This document shows, piece by piece, positions 15,711 through 24,098 of a DNA stretch of 64,000 nucleotides (positions are counted from its first letter, which is position 1; the number at the start of each line of letters is the position of its first letter). This DNA comes from Solibaculum_A intestinale (GTDB taxonomy: Bacteria > Bacillota > Clostridia > Oscillospirales > Acutalibacteraceae): contig NZ_JBBMFD010000001.1 of assembly GCF_040096205.1 (NCBI RefSeq), positions 248,001-312,000 on the forward strand, in the 5' to 3' direction. The notes beneath the pieces are model-generated. The model searched no databases, was not told where the DNA came from, and saw only the letters and a program-made list of their open reading frames with translations. The position numbers and the translations under genes are program-made.

Positions 15711-15739
15711 TGGTAATTGTAAAATAATTATATTATAAT
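15711..15739 (+). promoter_or_regulatory. Sigma-A promoter of ispF
   Basis: TGGTAA (15711-15716), a 17-base AT-rich spacer, and a perfect TATAAT (15734-15739). The -35 box is weak. It lies 58 bases upstream of the ispF ATG. Confidence 0.6.
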
Positions 15740-15797
15740 AGTCTTAGCAGAATACGAAATATCTTGGTGAGACATTCAGAAAGGTGGGGCGGAAATT

Positions 15798-16295
15798 ATG
15801 GCATATTCTTTTCGCATTGGGCACGGATACGACGTGCACCGGCTGGTGGAAGGCCGCCGGCTGATTATGGGCGGGGTGGAGATCCCGTTCGAAACCGGCC
15901 TTTTGGGCCATTCGGACGCGGATGTGCTGGTTCACGCCGTCTGCGACGCCCTTTTGGGGGCGGCCAAGCTGCGGGACATCGGCGCGTTGTTCCCGGACAC
16001 CGATCCCCAGTATGAAAATGTGGACAGTATCGACAAGCTCCTTTCCCGCATCGTGGTGCTCTTAAAGGGGCTCGGCTATCAAATCGGCAACATCGACGCT
16101 ACCGTCATCGCCCAGGCGCCCAAAATGAGCCCTTACATCGACCAGATGTGCCGCAACATCGCCAAGTGCTGCCGGATCGGGGAAGACTGCGTGAGCGTAA
16201 AGGCCACCACCGGGGAGGGCCTGGGCTTTTCCGGAAGGGGAGAGGGGATCGCCGCCCACGCCGTCTGCCTGCTCTACCGGGAGGACGAACGGTAA
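15798..16295 (+). CDS. ispF: 2-C-methyl-D-erythritol 2,4-cyclodiphosphate synthase
   Basis: A 165-residue IspF of the non-mevalonate isoprenoid pathway. It converts CDP-methylerythritol 2-phosphate to the cyclic diphosphate with release of CMP. Metal ligands Asp12 and His14 (GYDVHRL) and His46 (HSDADVLVHAVCD) are all present. The C-terminal region has the CDP-binding KATTGEGLGFSGRGEG. Other pathway genes (dxr, ispG) lie far away at 50-54 kb. An AAGGTGGG site precedes the ATG. It stands alone behind its own promoter, without ispD. Confidence 0.95.
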   Translation: MAYSFRIGHGYDVHRLVEGRRLIMGGVEIPFETGLLGHSDADVLVHAVCDALLGAAKLRDIGALFPDTDPQYENVDSIDKLLSRIVVLLKGLGYQIGNIDATVIAQAPKMSPYIDQMCRNIAKCCRIGEDCVSVKATTGEGLGFSGRGEGIAAHAVCLLYREDER

Positions 16296-16409
16296 ATTTT
16301 TGGTGTTTCACTTCACCCGCCTCTTGCATAGGATGGTACTGCGGTACTATCTATTCTTCTGTTTGCCGCACGAAGACTCCGGCGGCAATTCTGATAGAGG
16401 TGAGTGAAC

Positions 16410-16637
16410 ATGAGTTCCACGAGGATTATGATCAGCTCCGTCACCCATGCCCAGATGGGACGGGATATTTTGATGGAGGAGGGTATTCGCTCGAGTATCG
16501 AGCGCACGCCGAAAACAAACGATCCCTACGGCTGCGGCTATAGCCTGAAGGTTCAGGGAGATACCGGCCGTGCAGTGCGCCTGCTTAAGGAGGCCGGCAT
16601 CCGGGTATTGGGCACTTATGAGGCGGGCGGCTTATGA
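16410..16637 (+). CDS. DUF3343 protein (putative Se/S carrier-like)
   Basis: A 75-residue protein of the DUF3343 family, which has been linked by genome context to sulfur or selenium transfer. The conserved Cys is in DPYGCGYSL, followed by LLKEAGI in the second half. I use the ATG at 16410, with GAGGTGAG upstream, rather than the GTG at 16404. Its stop overlaps the start of the cysteine desulfurase (ATGA), so the two are translationally coupled and probably act together. The transfer role is inferred from context. Confidence 0.78.
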   Translation: MSSTRIMISSVTHAQMGRDILMEEGIRSSIERTPKTNDPYGCGYSLKVQGDTGRAVRLLKEAGIRVLGTYEAGGL

Positions 16638-17815
16638 TTTATTTGGATAACGCCGCGACTACCTGGCCCAAACCCCCGGCGGTGCTTGCCGCGGTTGACA
16701 ATGGAATGCGCCGGCTCGGTTCGAATCCCGGCCGGGGCGGCTATGAAATGAGCCTGCGGTCTTCGGACGCCATCTACGAATGCAGGAAGACGGCGGCAGG
16801 CCTGTTCGGCGCGCCCGGACCGGAATGCGTGGTATTTACCCAAAACTGTACCCATGCAATCAACATCGTTTTAAAGGGCATGCTAAAGCCGGGGGACCAT
16901 GTGGTGGTGTCCAATTTGGAGCACAACGCTGTCATGCGCCCGTTAAACGCCCTGAAGGAAAAGGGGATCACCTACAGCGTAGCAAAGGTGTTCCCGGGAA
17001 ACGACAAAGCGACAGTCAGCTCCTTTGCCATGGCCGTCAATGTCAATACCAGGCTGATTGTTTGTATCCACGCATCCAATGTATTCGGCACCCTCCTTCC
17101 CATTCGGGAGATCGGCGCTTTGGCAAAAAGCCGGGGAATCCTGTTTTTGGTGGATGCCGCCCAGTCGGCGGGGCTTGTGCCCATTGACATGAAGGCCTGC
17201 GGCATCGACTTTCTCTGTATGCCCGGCCACAAGGGGCTTTACGGCCCCATGAGTTCGGGTATGCTGCTGACTCCTTATGGAGAGGCACTCGGCACGCTGA
17301 TGGAAGGCGGTACGGGAAGCAGTTCCTTAGCCATGGAGCAGCCGGACTACATGCCAGAACGGCACGAATCGGGTACCCTGAACACGGCAGCCATCTTCGG
17401 CCTTAAGGCGGGGATGGACTTTGTCAAGGGAAAAGGGATCGACCGCATTTACCAGCATGAGCTGGGCCTGATGAGCCGCCTTTATGACCGGCTTTGCCGG
17501 ATGGACGGTGTGATTTTGTATACGCCGCGGCCGCAGGCAGGGACCTGTGTGCCGGTGCTTTCGTTTAACCTGGAGGGGCTTGACAGCACCGAGGCAGCAG
17601 CCATCCTGGGCAAGAGGGGCGTCGCCCTGCGGGCGGGCTATCACTGCGCCCCGGCGGCCCATCAGGCCTATGGAACGCTGGAAACCGGGACCGTGCGTGC
17701 AGCGCCCTCCGCTTTCACCCAGCCGGGGGAAATCGACGCGTTTGTAAAAATCGTCGGGCAGGTCATGAAAAATCAGGGAAGCACTATGCAAAACCCACGG
17801 GGTATGATAAAATAG
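16634..17815 (+). CDS. Cysteine desulfurase-like aminotransferase (class V)
   Basis: A 393-residue PLP enzyme of the SufS-like group. Opening YLDNAATTWPKPPAV is typical. The PLP-binding Lys is in MPGHKGLYGP (about residue 199) and the catalytic Cys is in LRAGYHCAP. It should release sulfur (or selenium) from cysteine as an enzyme-bound persulfide. No iron-sulfur scaffold gene is next to it; instead it is fused in translation to the DUF3343 gene (4-base overlap). That pairing suggests a dedicated sulfur or selenium relay rather than general cluster assembly. Confidence 0.88.
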   Translation: MIYLDNAATTWPKPPAVLAAVDNGMRRLGSNPGRGGYEMSLRSSDAIYECRKTAAGLFGAPGPECVVFTQNCTHAINIVLKGMLKPGDHVVVSNLEHNAVMRPLNALKEKGITYSVAKVFPGNDKATVSSFAMAVNVNTRLIVCIHASNVFGTLLPIREIGALAKSRGILFLVDAAQSAGLVPIDMKACGIDFLCMPGHKGLYGPMSSGMLLTPYGEALGTLMEGGTGSSSLAMEQPDYMPERHESGTLNTAAIFGLKAGMDFVKGKGIDRIYQHELGLMSRLYDRLCRMDGVILYTPRPQAGTCVPVLSFNLEGLDSTEAAAILGKRGVALRAGYHCAPAAHQAYGTLETGTVRAAPSAFTQPGEIDAFVKIVGQVMKNQGSTMQNPRGMIK

Positions 17816-17877
17816 AAGTATGGAAATATCCGTGTTTTGCCGCGGTTATCGCCGCGCGAACCCATGTTGAAATGCGC

Positions 17878-17903
17878 TGCCGCCGTCTAGCCAGTCGGCG
17901 GCA
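17878..17903 (+). other. Hairpin upstream of cdaA
   Basis: TGCCGCCG pairs with CGGCGGCA across 10 bases. ATATCCG (17826-17832) and CGGATAT further down could also pair around it. It could be a weak terminator of the preceding operon or part of the cdaA leader; no T-tract follows. Confidence 0.4.
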
Positions 17904-17957
17904 CTCTTTCATCGGATATCGGAACGAAAAGGACTACGCACGAAGGGAAGAACAAAC

Positions 17958-18824
17958 ATGGCGGAATTTTTCAGCACCATTGCCAACAGCTTTGAGATCA
18001 TGTTCAACACCGTGCATCTCAACGATTTGGCAGACATTGCGATCGTCGCCTTTATTATTTATAACGCCATCAAGCTCGTGCGCGAAACCAGGGCGGAGAC
18101 GCTGGTAAAGGGAATTCTGATCCTGATCGTCATGGCGGCCCTGGCCAACTATTTTGACCTGAAAACCTTCAAATACATTATGACCAACGTCTTTCAGATC
18201 GGGCTTTTGGCGCTATTGATCGTGTTCCAGCCAGAGTTGCGGCGGGTGCTCGAGCAGATGGGGCGTACCCGTATCGGAAAGCTCAACATCCTGAGCTCGT
18301 CGGGAGAGGACGATGCAGCAAACATCCGCCACGCCATCAAGGCGGTGTGTGATTCCTGTACCATCCTGCAGCGCCAGCGAATGGGGGCGCTCATTATTTT
18401 TGAACGGGAGATCAAGCTCGGGGATATCATCAATTCCGGCACCATTGTGGATGCTTCACCGAGCCCGGAGCTCATTTGCAACGTCTTTTACAACAAGGCG
18501 CCGCTTCACGACGGCGCTATGGTCATCCGGGACGGGAAGGTTTACGCGGCCGCCTGTATCCTGCCGCTGTCTCAAAACCGGGAAATCAGCACCGAGCTTG
18601 GCACCCGGCACCGGGCGGCGCTGGGTATGAGCGAGAATTCAGACGCCATGGTGGTGGTGGTCTCGGAGGAGACCGGCTCCATTTCCGTGGCGGAAAAAGG
18701 CGTATTAAGGCGCAGCATCAGCGTGGATACTCTCAAGGCGGTGCTGGACGCAGCGCTTTTGGACGAGAAAAACGCCGATGGCTCCAAGGACAAGCCATCC
18801 TTCTGGAAGGGGAGAAACAAATGA
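17958..18824 (+). CDS. cdaA: Diadenylate cyclase CdaA
   Basis: A 288-residue membrane enzyme making cyclic di-AMP from two ATP. Three N-terminal helices (about residues 20-95) anchor it. The DAC domain follows, with the catalytic DGAMVIRDG and the ATP-binding GTRHRAALG motifs intact. Its stop overlaps the cdaR start (ATGA). The cdaA-cdaR order is conserved in Firmicutes, where a glmM gene usually comes third; none follows here. c-di-AMP controls potassium and osmolyte balance. Confidence 0.94.
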   Translation: MAEFFSTIANSFEIMFNTVHLNDLADIAIVAFIIYNAIKLVRETRAETLVKGILILIVMAALANYFDLKTFKYIMTNVFQIGLLALLIVFQPELRRVLEQMGRTRIGKLNILSSSGEDDAANIRHAIKAVCDSCTILQRQRMGALIIFEREIKLGDIINSGTIVDASPSPELICNVFYNKAPLHDGAMVIRDGKVYAAACILPLSQNREISTELGTRHRAALGMSENSDAMVVVVSEETGSISVAEKGVLRRSISVDTLKAVLDAALLDEKNADGSKDKPSFWKGRNK

Positions 18825-20167
18825 GCAGGGAAAAACAAAAAAAGGCGCCTCGCCCTCCCAAGGAAAAGAAGGTACGCAAGGAGTTCCATCTGCGGGACAT
18901 TAAGATCGGCCGGCTTTTTTATGACAACCGGTTCGTTCTGATTTTTTCCATCGTCTGTGCCATCGGTCTGTGGTTTTTCATGGTGCTGGTGGTCTATCCA
19001 GAGGAAACGCGGACCTTCCGCAACGTCCCTGTGGACGTGGCGTTTACCGATTCCCAGGTCGAGCAGGGCTTCCGGGTTTCCCAGGACAATCCTCCAGTGA
19101 TCGACGAAATTGTGGTTCAGGGCGGACGGTTCGACATTGCAAAGCTCTCGGTGGACGATATCCAGGTGTCGGTGCGTCCCAGCGACGTCAGCAGCATTGA
19201 AAGCGAAGGGGAGCAGACCAAACGGGTGCTGATTACCTATCCCGACGGCATTACCGAGGTACGAAAGTCCTCGGAAACCGTGACCTTCCAGGTGGAAATT
19301 CACATTACCCGAGAGTTTACGGTGGAAATCGACGACTCGAACATCACGGCAGCAGACGGGTACAAAAAGGAAAGCCCAGTTTCCGATTATCCGCAGATTT
19401 CCGTGACCGGTTCCAGGCAGTTGGTGGACCGCATCAAACGGGTGGTCGCTGTCACGCCGGAGCAGCCAGGCCCCATTTCCTCCGCCACCAAGGTGACGAG
19501 CGCCATTCAGCTTCTGGATGCCGATGGAAACCTGATTACCGGCGTGCAGCCCCAGTATACGGAAATGGACGTGACCATCGGGGTGCAGAAGATCAAAAAG
19601 GTGCCGTTGACGGTGGAGTTTAAGAACGTGCCGGCGGATTATGAAAACAGTCCGCTCAAATATTCCATTTCTCCCGTCACGGAGATTGAGCTGTATGGCC
19701 GGCCAGACGACATCGACAACTTAAATGAATTGGTGGTAGGAACCATTGACTTTAATGAAATCGGTGCCGGATCCCAGTTTGACTTTGACATCGCCGCCGC
19801 TTTGGAAAAGCTGTCCGGTATCAAGAACAACAACTCCACCATCGTCTCGGTGACGGTGACCATTGACGGCAGTAGTTTGACCTCACGCAGCTTTAACATC
19901 AGCCAGTTTGTGGTGCTCAATGCCCCTGACGGGATGACCATTACGCCCGATGAGCAGCAGCTTGCCAATGTGACGGTTGTGGGTCCCGCAAGCCTGCTGA
20001 ATACGGCGGAGGAAGGGGACGTGGTTGCGGTCATTGACATGAGAGGAAAGCCCACCGCGGCAGGGAAAGCCACCACTCCGGTCAGCTGGATTCGGGTAAA
20101 AGGGAAGGATTCCTGCTGGATTCAGGGAGACGCGGCCGCCTATCCGGTGAGCATTACAGTGCAGTAA
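18821..20167 (+). CDS. cdaR: CdaA regulatory protein CdaR (YbbR-domain)
   Basis: A 448-residue protein with a basic N-terminus, one membrane helix (about 28-48) and several extracytoplasmic YbbR repeats, recognisable by recurring patterns such as PVDVAFTDSQVEQGF, VPLTVEFKNVPADY and ASLLNTAEEGDVVAVIDM. CdaR binds CdaA and tunes c-di-AMP output. I start at the ATG at 18821, overlapping the cdaA stop; the open frame that extends back to 18476 lies inside cdaA and is not credible coding sequence. A terminator follows at 20282. Confidence 0.92.
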   Translation: MSREKQKKAPRPPKEKKVRKEFHLRDIKIGRLFYDNRFVLIFSIVCAIGLWFFMVLVVYPEETRTFRNVPVDVAFTDSQVEQGFRVSQDNPPVIDEIVVQGGRFDIAKLSVDDIQVSVRPSDVSSIESEGEQTKRVLITYPDGITEVRKSSETVTFQVEIHITREFTVEIDDSNITAADGYKKESPVSDYPQISVTGSRQLVDRIKRVVAVTPEQPGPISSATKVTSAIQLLDADGNLITGVQPQYTEMDVTIGVQKIKKVPLTVEFKNVPADYENSPLKYSISPVTEIELYGRPDDIDNLNELVVGTIDFNEIGAGSQFDFDIAAALEKLSGIKNNNSTIVSVTVTIDGSSLTSRSFNISQFVVLNAPDGMTITPDEQQLANVTVVGPASLLNTAEEGDVVAVIDMRGKPTAAGKATTPVSWIRVKGKDSCWIQGDAAAYPVSITVQ

Positions 20168-20281
20168 CTTGCATGACACGCAGGCATTTCCTGCAGATTT
20201 CATCCATCTTAAGCGGATTTTCTGTGACGGTTTGATACTTGTAGAACATTTCCTTTCAAAATAGTAAAAAATTCTTCCACC

Positions 20282-20317
20282 GGCATGGGCACATTTGTGG
20301 CTCATGCCCTTTTTTTG
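20282..20317 (+). terminator. Terminator of cdaA-cdaR
   Basis: GGCATGGGCAC pairs with GTGGCTCATGCC (one bulge) across ATTT, followed by CTTTTTTTG. It lies about 115 bases past cdaR. Confidence 0.8.
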
Positions 20318-20346
20318 TTTTTCTTTTAAAAATGTGGTCAAAAGGT

Positions 20347-20375
20347 TTGACAGGGGGAGTATCCTGTGCTAAACT
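20347..20375 (+). promoter_or_regulatory. Sigma-A promoter of the ilv leader and ilvBNCD
   Basis: A perfect TTGACA (20347-20352), a 17-base spacer, and TAAACT (20370-20375). Transcription should start near 20382, about 40 bases before the leader ATG and 280 bases before ilvB. Confidence 0.85.
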
Positions 20376-20421
20376 AGCAGCAAATAAAGGGACCGGAAGG
20401 TCCGATTTGGAGATTGTAGCT

Positions 20422-20556
20422 ATGACGTGGACTTTGTTTGCAAATGTAAATATTGGTATTAGCATTATTTTCCTCGTACTTGTCGTACTGGTAGGGATTA
20501 GTGCTTCTTTGCGTTTCACTGCAAACAAAAGACCGGTTCCCGTTCGCGCGGACTAG
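20422..20556 (+). CDS. ilv leader peptide (44 residues, Ile/Val/Leu-rich)
   Basis: A 44-codon frame with a GGAG site 9 bases before its ATG. Thirteen of residues 9-26 are branched-chain (5 Ile, 5 Val, 3 Leu), in the run VNIGISIIFLVLVVLVGI. It lies between a strong promoter and a terminator directly ahead of ilvB, and its codons overlap two of the RNA segments that compete for the terminator. This is the classic design of an attenuation leader peptide. The alternative, a single-helix membrane protein, fits the hydrophobicity but not the RNA pairing. No T-box sequence occurs in the region. Confidence 0.75.
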   Translation: MTWTLFANVNIGISIIFLVLVVLVGISASLRFTANKRPVPVRAD

Positions 20557-20613
20557 GACGCGCATTGGAATGGCTACAGGCCCCGCAGTGAAATTTTCAC
20601 TGCGGGGTTTTTT
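20433..20613 (+). promoter_or_regulatory. Ribosome-mediated attenuator of ilvBNCD
   Basis: Four segments can pair in competing ways. Segment 1, TTTGTTTGCA (20433-20442), is the exact complement of segment 2, TGCAAACAAA (20520-20529). Overlapping segment 2, TTTCACTGC (20514-20522) is the exact complement of GCAGTGAAA (20585-20593), the 5' arm of the terminator. If 2 pairs with 3, the terminator cannot form. A ribosome stalled at the Ile/Val/Leu codons (20446-20499) would disturb 1:2 and leave 2 free for 3. Regulation by charged Ile, Val or Leu tRNA is inferred from this layout. Confidence 0.72.
20581..20613 (+). terminator. Attenuator terminator ahead of ilvB
   Basis: CCCCGCAGTGA pairs with TCACTGCGGGG around a short A/T loop, followed by six T (20608-20613). 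It lies 25 bases past the leader stop and 47 bases before ilvB. Confidence 0.9.
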
Positions 20614-20659
20614 CATGGATGCAAAAGAAACTGGCAGCGATCAATGAAATGGTAAGGGA

Positions 20660-22330
20660 ATGATGACAATGAAAATGCCGGGCGCACAGATAATCGTGGA
20701 AACGCTGATCAGTCAGGGGGTGACCACGGTATTTGGATATCCAGGAGGCCAGGTTCTCAACATTTACGACGAGCTTTATAAGGCAAGCGACCGAATCCGG
20801 CACATCATTACAGCCCATGAGCAGGGCGCGGCCCACGCGGCGGACGGATACGCCCGTTCTACAGGCAAGGTCGGGGTAGTGATTGCCACCTCCGGACCGG
20901 GCGCGTCCAATCTGGTCACCGGCATCGCCACCGCGTATCTCGACTCCACTCCCATGGTCGCCATTACCGGGAACGTCCCTTTGCCCCTCATCGGGCGGGA
21001 CAGCTTCCAGGAGGTGGACATTGCCGGAATCACCATGCCGGTCACCAAGCACAATTACATCGTCAAAGATGTAGCCGTTCTGGAGGATACCATCCGCGAA
21101 GCCTTCCAGATTGCAAAGTCCGGGCGTCCGGGACCGGTGCTCATCGACGTGCCAAAGGACGTACAGATTGCTCTTTGCGACTATGTGCAGGGAGGAGAGG
21201 TTGCGGCGGACCCCTTTCAAAGCCCGGCGGATGAGGAGCTGATACAGGCGGCGAAGATGGTCGCCGCGTCCAAGCGCCCCTTTATCTACAGCGGCGGCGG
21301 CATCGTCAGCGCCGACGCCTCCAAAGAGCTCCTTTCCTTTGCCGGCCGGATTGATGCTCCCATCGGTACGAGCATGATGGGGCTTTCCGCCGTTCCAAGC
21401 GGCTATCCCGGCTTTCTGGGGATGACGGGAATGCACGGCAGGTACGCGGCCTCCAAAGCCATGGCGGAGGCGGATTTGATCATCGCGGTAGGCACCCGGT
21501 TCAGCGACCGGGCCACCGGGAACAAGGACGAATTTGCAAAGAAAGCCCAGGTTCTTCACATCGACATTGATCCGGCCGAAATCGGCAAGAATATCCCGGC
21601 CCAAAAGTCCCTCATCGGCAACATCAAGGACATCCTGGCCCGGCTGTGCGCCCTCCTTTCTCCGCAAACCCACGGGGCGTGGAAGGCGCAGGTGGAAACT
21701 ATGCGGGCTTACGAGAAGGAAAACCAGGAAGTCTTTCTGGGGCTGAGTCCTCAGTACGTCATCCAGGCGGCCAACCGCATTTTAGGAGACGACCTTCTGG
21801 TGGCCACCGATGTGGGCCAGCACCAGATGTGGGCGGCTCAGTATTATCCCTTCTCAAGGCCTCGTTCCTTCATTACCTCCGGCGGCCTTGGAACCATGGG
21901 CTTCGGCATGGGCGCTGCCATCGGTTCGTGCATCGCCAATGGGGAAAAGCGTACCGTCCTTTTTACCGGTGACGGCAGCTTTCATATGAACTTAAACGAA
22001 ATGTCCACCGCCGTAGCCAACCGGCTGCCTCTGGTGATTGTGGTGATGAATAACGGCGTGCTCGGTATGGTTCGCCAGTGGCAGACCCTGTTCTACGGCC
22101 AGCGGTATTCGAACACCACTTTGGACCGGCAGACCGATTTTGTCAAATTGGCCGAGGCCTTCGGCGCCAAGGGAATCCGGGTAACCAATGAGGAGGAAGT
22201 GGACGCCGCTTACCGCGAGGCCATGGAGACGCAGGGGCCGGTACTCATCGACTGCGTCATTCATCCGGACGAAAAGGTGCTTCCGATGATTCCGCCCGGC
22301 GGAACCATCGACGACATTATGCTCAAATAA
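20660..22330 (+). CDS. ilvB: Acetolactate synthase large (catalytic) subunit
   Basis: A 556-residue thiamine-diphosphate enzyme that condenses two pyruvates, or pyruvate with 2-oxobutyrate, in Val/Leu/Ile synthesis. The catalytic Glu is in AHEQGAAHAADGYAR; the ThDP/Mg site is GDGSFHMNLNEMSTAVANR followed by MNNG. The FAD-binding middle domain is present. Three in-frame ATGs (20660, 20663, 20669) follow a TAAGGGA site; I use the first. It opens ilvBNCD, downstream of a leader-peptide attenuator. Confidence 0.95.
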   Translation: MMTMKMPGAQIIVETLISQGVTTVFGYPGGQVLNIYDELYKASDRIRHIITAHEQGAAHAADGYARSTGKVGVVIATSGPGASNLVTGIATAYLDSTPMVAITGNVPLPLIGRDSFQEVDIAGITMPVTKHNYIVKDVAVLEDTIREAFQIAKSGRPGPVLIDVPKDVQIALCDYVQGGEVAADPFQSPADEELIQAAKMVAASKRPFIYSGGGIVSADASKELLSFAGRIDAPIGTSMMGLSAVPSGYPGFLGMTGMHGRYAASKAMAEADLIIAVGTRFSDRATGNKDEFAKKAQVLHIDIDPAEIGKNIPAQKSLIGNIKDILARLCALLSPQTHGAWKAQVETMRAYEKENQEVFLGLSPQYVIQAANRILGDDLLVATDVGQHQMWAAQYYPFSRPRSFITSGGLGTMGFGMGAAIGSCIANGEKRTVLFTGDGSFHMNLNEMSTAVANRLPLVIVVMNNGVLGMVRQWQTLFYGQRYSNTTLDRQTDFVKLAEAFGAKGIRVTNEEEVDAAYREAMETQGPVLIDCVIHPDEKVLPMIPPGGTIDDIMLK

Positions 22331-22391
22331 TCCGCCCGGCGTGGCAGAAAACACAAAACCTTTACTTTCGCAAAGAAAAGAGGGAAAGGCA

Positions 22392-22898
22392 ATGGAACAG
22401 GAACAGTTTGTCTTGAGTGTCATCGTGCAAAACCGGGCCGGCGTACTCACGCGGGTGTCGGGACTCTTTTCCCGGCGGGGGTTTAATATTGATTCCCTTA
22501 CCGTGGGAGAGACGGAAAATCCGGAGTTTTCCCGCATGACGATTATGGCAACCGGCGACGATTATATCAAGGACCAGATCGTCAAGCAGCTGGGAAAGCT
22601 TCACGAAGTCCGCAAAATCCAGCTTATGGAGCCGGAAAACACGGTGACCAGGGAGCTGATGCTCATTAAGGTGGACGCTAGGAACGGGCACCGGGCCGAA
22701 ATCATGGAGGCGGTTCACGTCTTTCGCGCCAAAGCGGTGGACTTCACGCCCAAATCCATCGGCATTGAAATCACCGGCGAGGCTTCCAAGCTCAACGCAT
22801 TTGTCGAATACGTCCGGCCCTTCGGCATCATTGAAATGTGCCGTACCGGCGTAACGGCCATCGGGCGGGGTACCTCCTGTCTGGCGACCGGAGAATAA
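22392..22898 (+). CDS. ilvN: Acetolactate synthase small (regulatory) subunit
   Basis: A 168-residue regulatory subunit. The N-terminal ACT domain (LSVIVQNRAGVLTRVSGLFSRRGFNIDSLTVG) binds valine for feedback inhibition, and the C-terminal half carries the second ACT-like domain (IGIEITG...). I use the ATG at 22392, with GAGGGAAAG upstream; the open frame to 22341 lacks a good site. It sits 61 bases after ilvB in the same operon. Confidence 0.94.
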   Translation: MEQEQFVLSVIVQNRAGVLTRVSGLFSRRGFNIDSLTVGETENPEFSRMTIMATGDDYIKDQIVKQLGKLHEVRKIQLMEPENTVTRELMLIKVDARNGHRAEIMEAVHVFRAKAVDFTPKSIGIEITGEASKLNAFVEYVRPFGIIEMCRTGVTAIGRGTSCLATGE

Positions 22899-22957
22899 CA
22901 CTTTCATTGGTTCGCAAAGGTTTTCCAAAAATCTATTTGATAAAGGGGAAATTTACT

Positions 22958-23953
22958 ATGGCAACGATGTACTACGAAAAGGATTGCAACCCAGGTGTGC
23001 TCAAGGACAAGACGGTGGCGGTTGTCGGCTACGGCAGCCAGGGACACGCCCATGCCCTTAATCTGCACGACAGCGGCGTAAAGGTCATTGTGGGCCTCTA
23101 CGAGGGTTCCAAGTCCGCCCAGAAGGCCAAGGACGCGGGCCTGACAGTGATGAACACCGCCGACGCGGTAAAGCAGGCCGATATCGTCATGATCCTGGTC
23201 AACGACGAAAAGCAGCCGGCTCTTTATGAAAAGGACATCGCCCCTTATCTGCGCGCAGGCATGACTCTGGCCTTTGCCCACGGCTTTAACATCCACTATG
23301 GCCAGATCGTTCCTCCTGCCGATGTCAATGTCATCATGGTGGCTCCCAAGGGCCCCGGCCATACCGTTCGCAGCCAGTATCTCGAGGGCAAAGGCGTCCC
23401 GGATCTGGTGGCGGTGGAACAGGACGCCACCGGCAATGCGCTCGAAATTGCGCTGGCTTACGCTCAGGGGATCGGCGGCGCGAGAGCAGGCGTTCTGCAG
23501 ACTACGTTCCGGGAAGAAACCGAAACCGATCTCTTCGGCGAGCAGGCGGTTCTGTGCGGCGGTGTTTCCGCGCTGATGAAGGCGGGCTTCGAGACCCTGG
23601 TGGAAGCCGGGTATCAGCCGGAGAATGCTTACTTCGAGTGTGTCCATGAGATGAAGCTGATCATCGACCTGGTGGTGCAGGGCGGTCTTTCCATGATGCG
23701 CTATTCCATCAGCGATACGGCGGAGTACGGCGATTACACGGTGGGCAACCGCATCATCACGGAGGAAACCAAAAAGGAAATGAAGAAGGTCCTCACCGAA
23801 ATCCAGAACGGCACCTTTGCGCGCAACTGGCTGTTGGAAAACAAGGCAAACCGCCCCTACTTCAACGCCACCCGCAGAATGGAAGCCAACCATCCGGTGG
23901 AGAAGGTGGGCGCCGAGCTGCGTGAGAAGATGAGCTGGAAGCCGGGCAAATAA
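22958..23953 (+). CDS. ilvC: Ketol-acid reductoisomerase, class I
   Basis: A 331-residue enzyme that rearranges and reduces acetolactate. The dinucleotide-binding GYGSQGHAHALN is near the N-terminus, and the metal- and substrate-binding domain carries DLFGEQAVLCGG and ECVHEMKLI. Length fits the short class I form. In the cofactor loop the sequence is GLYEGSKS where many NADPH enzymes have GLRxGSKS, so cofactor preference is open. The ATG at 22958 has AAAGGGGAA upstream. Confidence 0.95.
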   Translation: MATMYYEKDCNPGVLKDKTVAVVGYGSQGHAHALNLHDSGVKVIVGLYEGSKSAQKAKDAGLTVMNTADAVKQADIVMILVNDEKQPALYEKDIAPYLRAGMTLAFAHGFNIHYGQIVPPADVNVIMVAPKGPGHTVRSQYLEGKGVPDLVAVEQDATGNALEIALAYAQGIGGARAGVLQTTFREETETDLFGEQAVLCGGVSALMKAGFETLVEAGYQPENAYFECVHEMKLIIDLVVQGGLSMMRYSISDTAEYGDYTVGNRIITEETKKEMKKVLTEIQNGTFARNWLLENKANRPYFNATRRMEANHPVEKVGAELREKMSWKPGK

Positions 23954-23972
23954 AAACGTTTGGTTTTTCTGC

Positions 23973-24002
23973 TGCGCCTGGGGCGATTTTCCCCCAGGCG
24001 CA
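23973..24002 (+). other. Hairpin between ilvC and ilvD
   Basis: TGCGCCTGGGG pairs with CCCCAGGCGCA across about 8 bases, with no T-tract. It may stabilise the ilvBNC part of the message or reduce read-through to ilvD. Confidence 0.45.
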
Positions 24003-24098
24003 ACGCCTATCATTCCCAGGGAAGTTCTTCGCGAACCTGGGGCTCTTTCTATCTGAAATCTCTGCCGGTGCGAAGCGGCGAAACGGAGTGAAGTTTCC

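Noticed and set aside
18476..18820. N-terminal extension of CdaR to 18476
   Set aside because: It lies inside cdaA in another frame, is Arg/Gly-rich, and the ATG at 18821 overlaps the cdaA stop as expected.
20168..20659. T-box riboswitch upstream of ilvB
   Set aside because: There is no AGGGTGG-ACC core on either strand in this stretch; the leader peptide and competing hairpins explain the region better.
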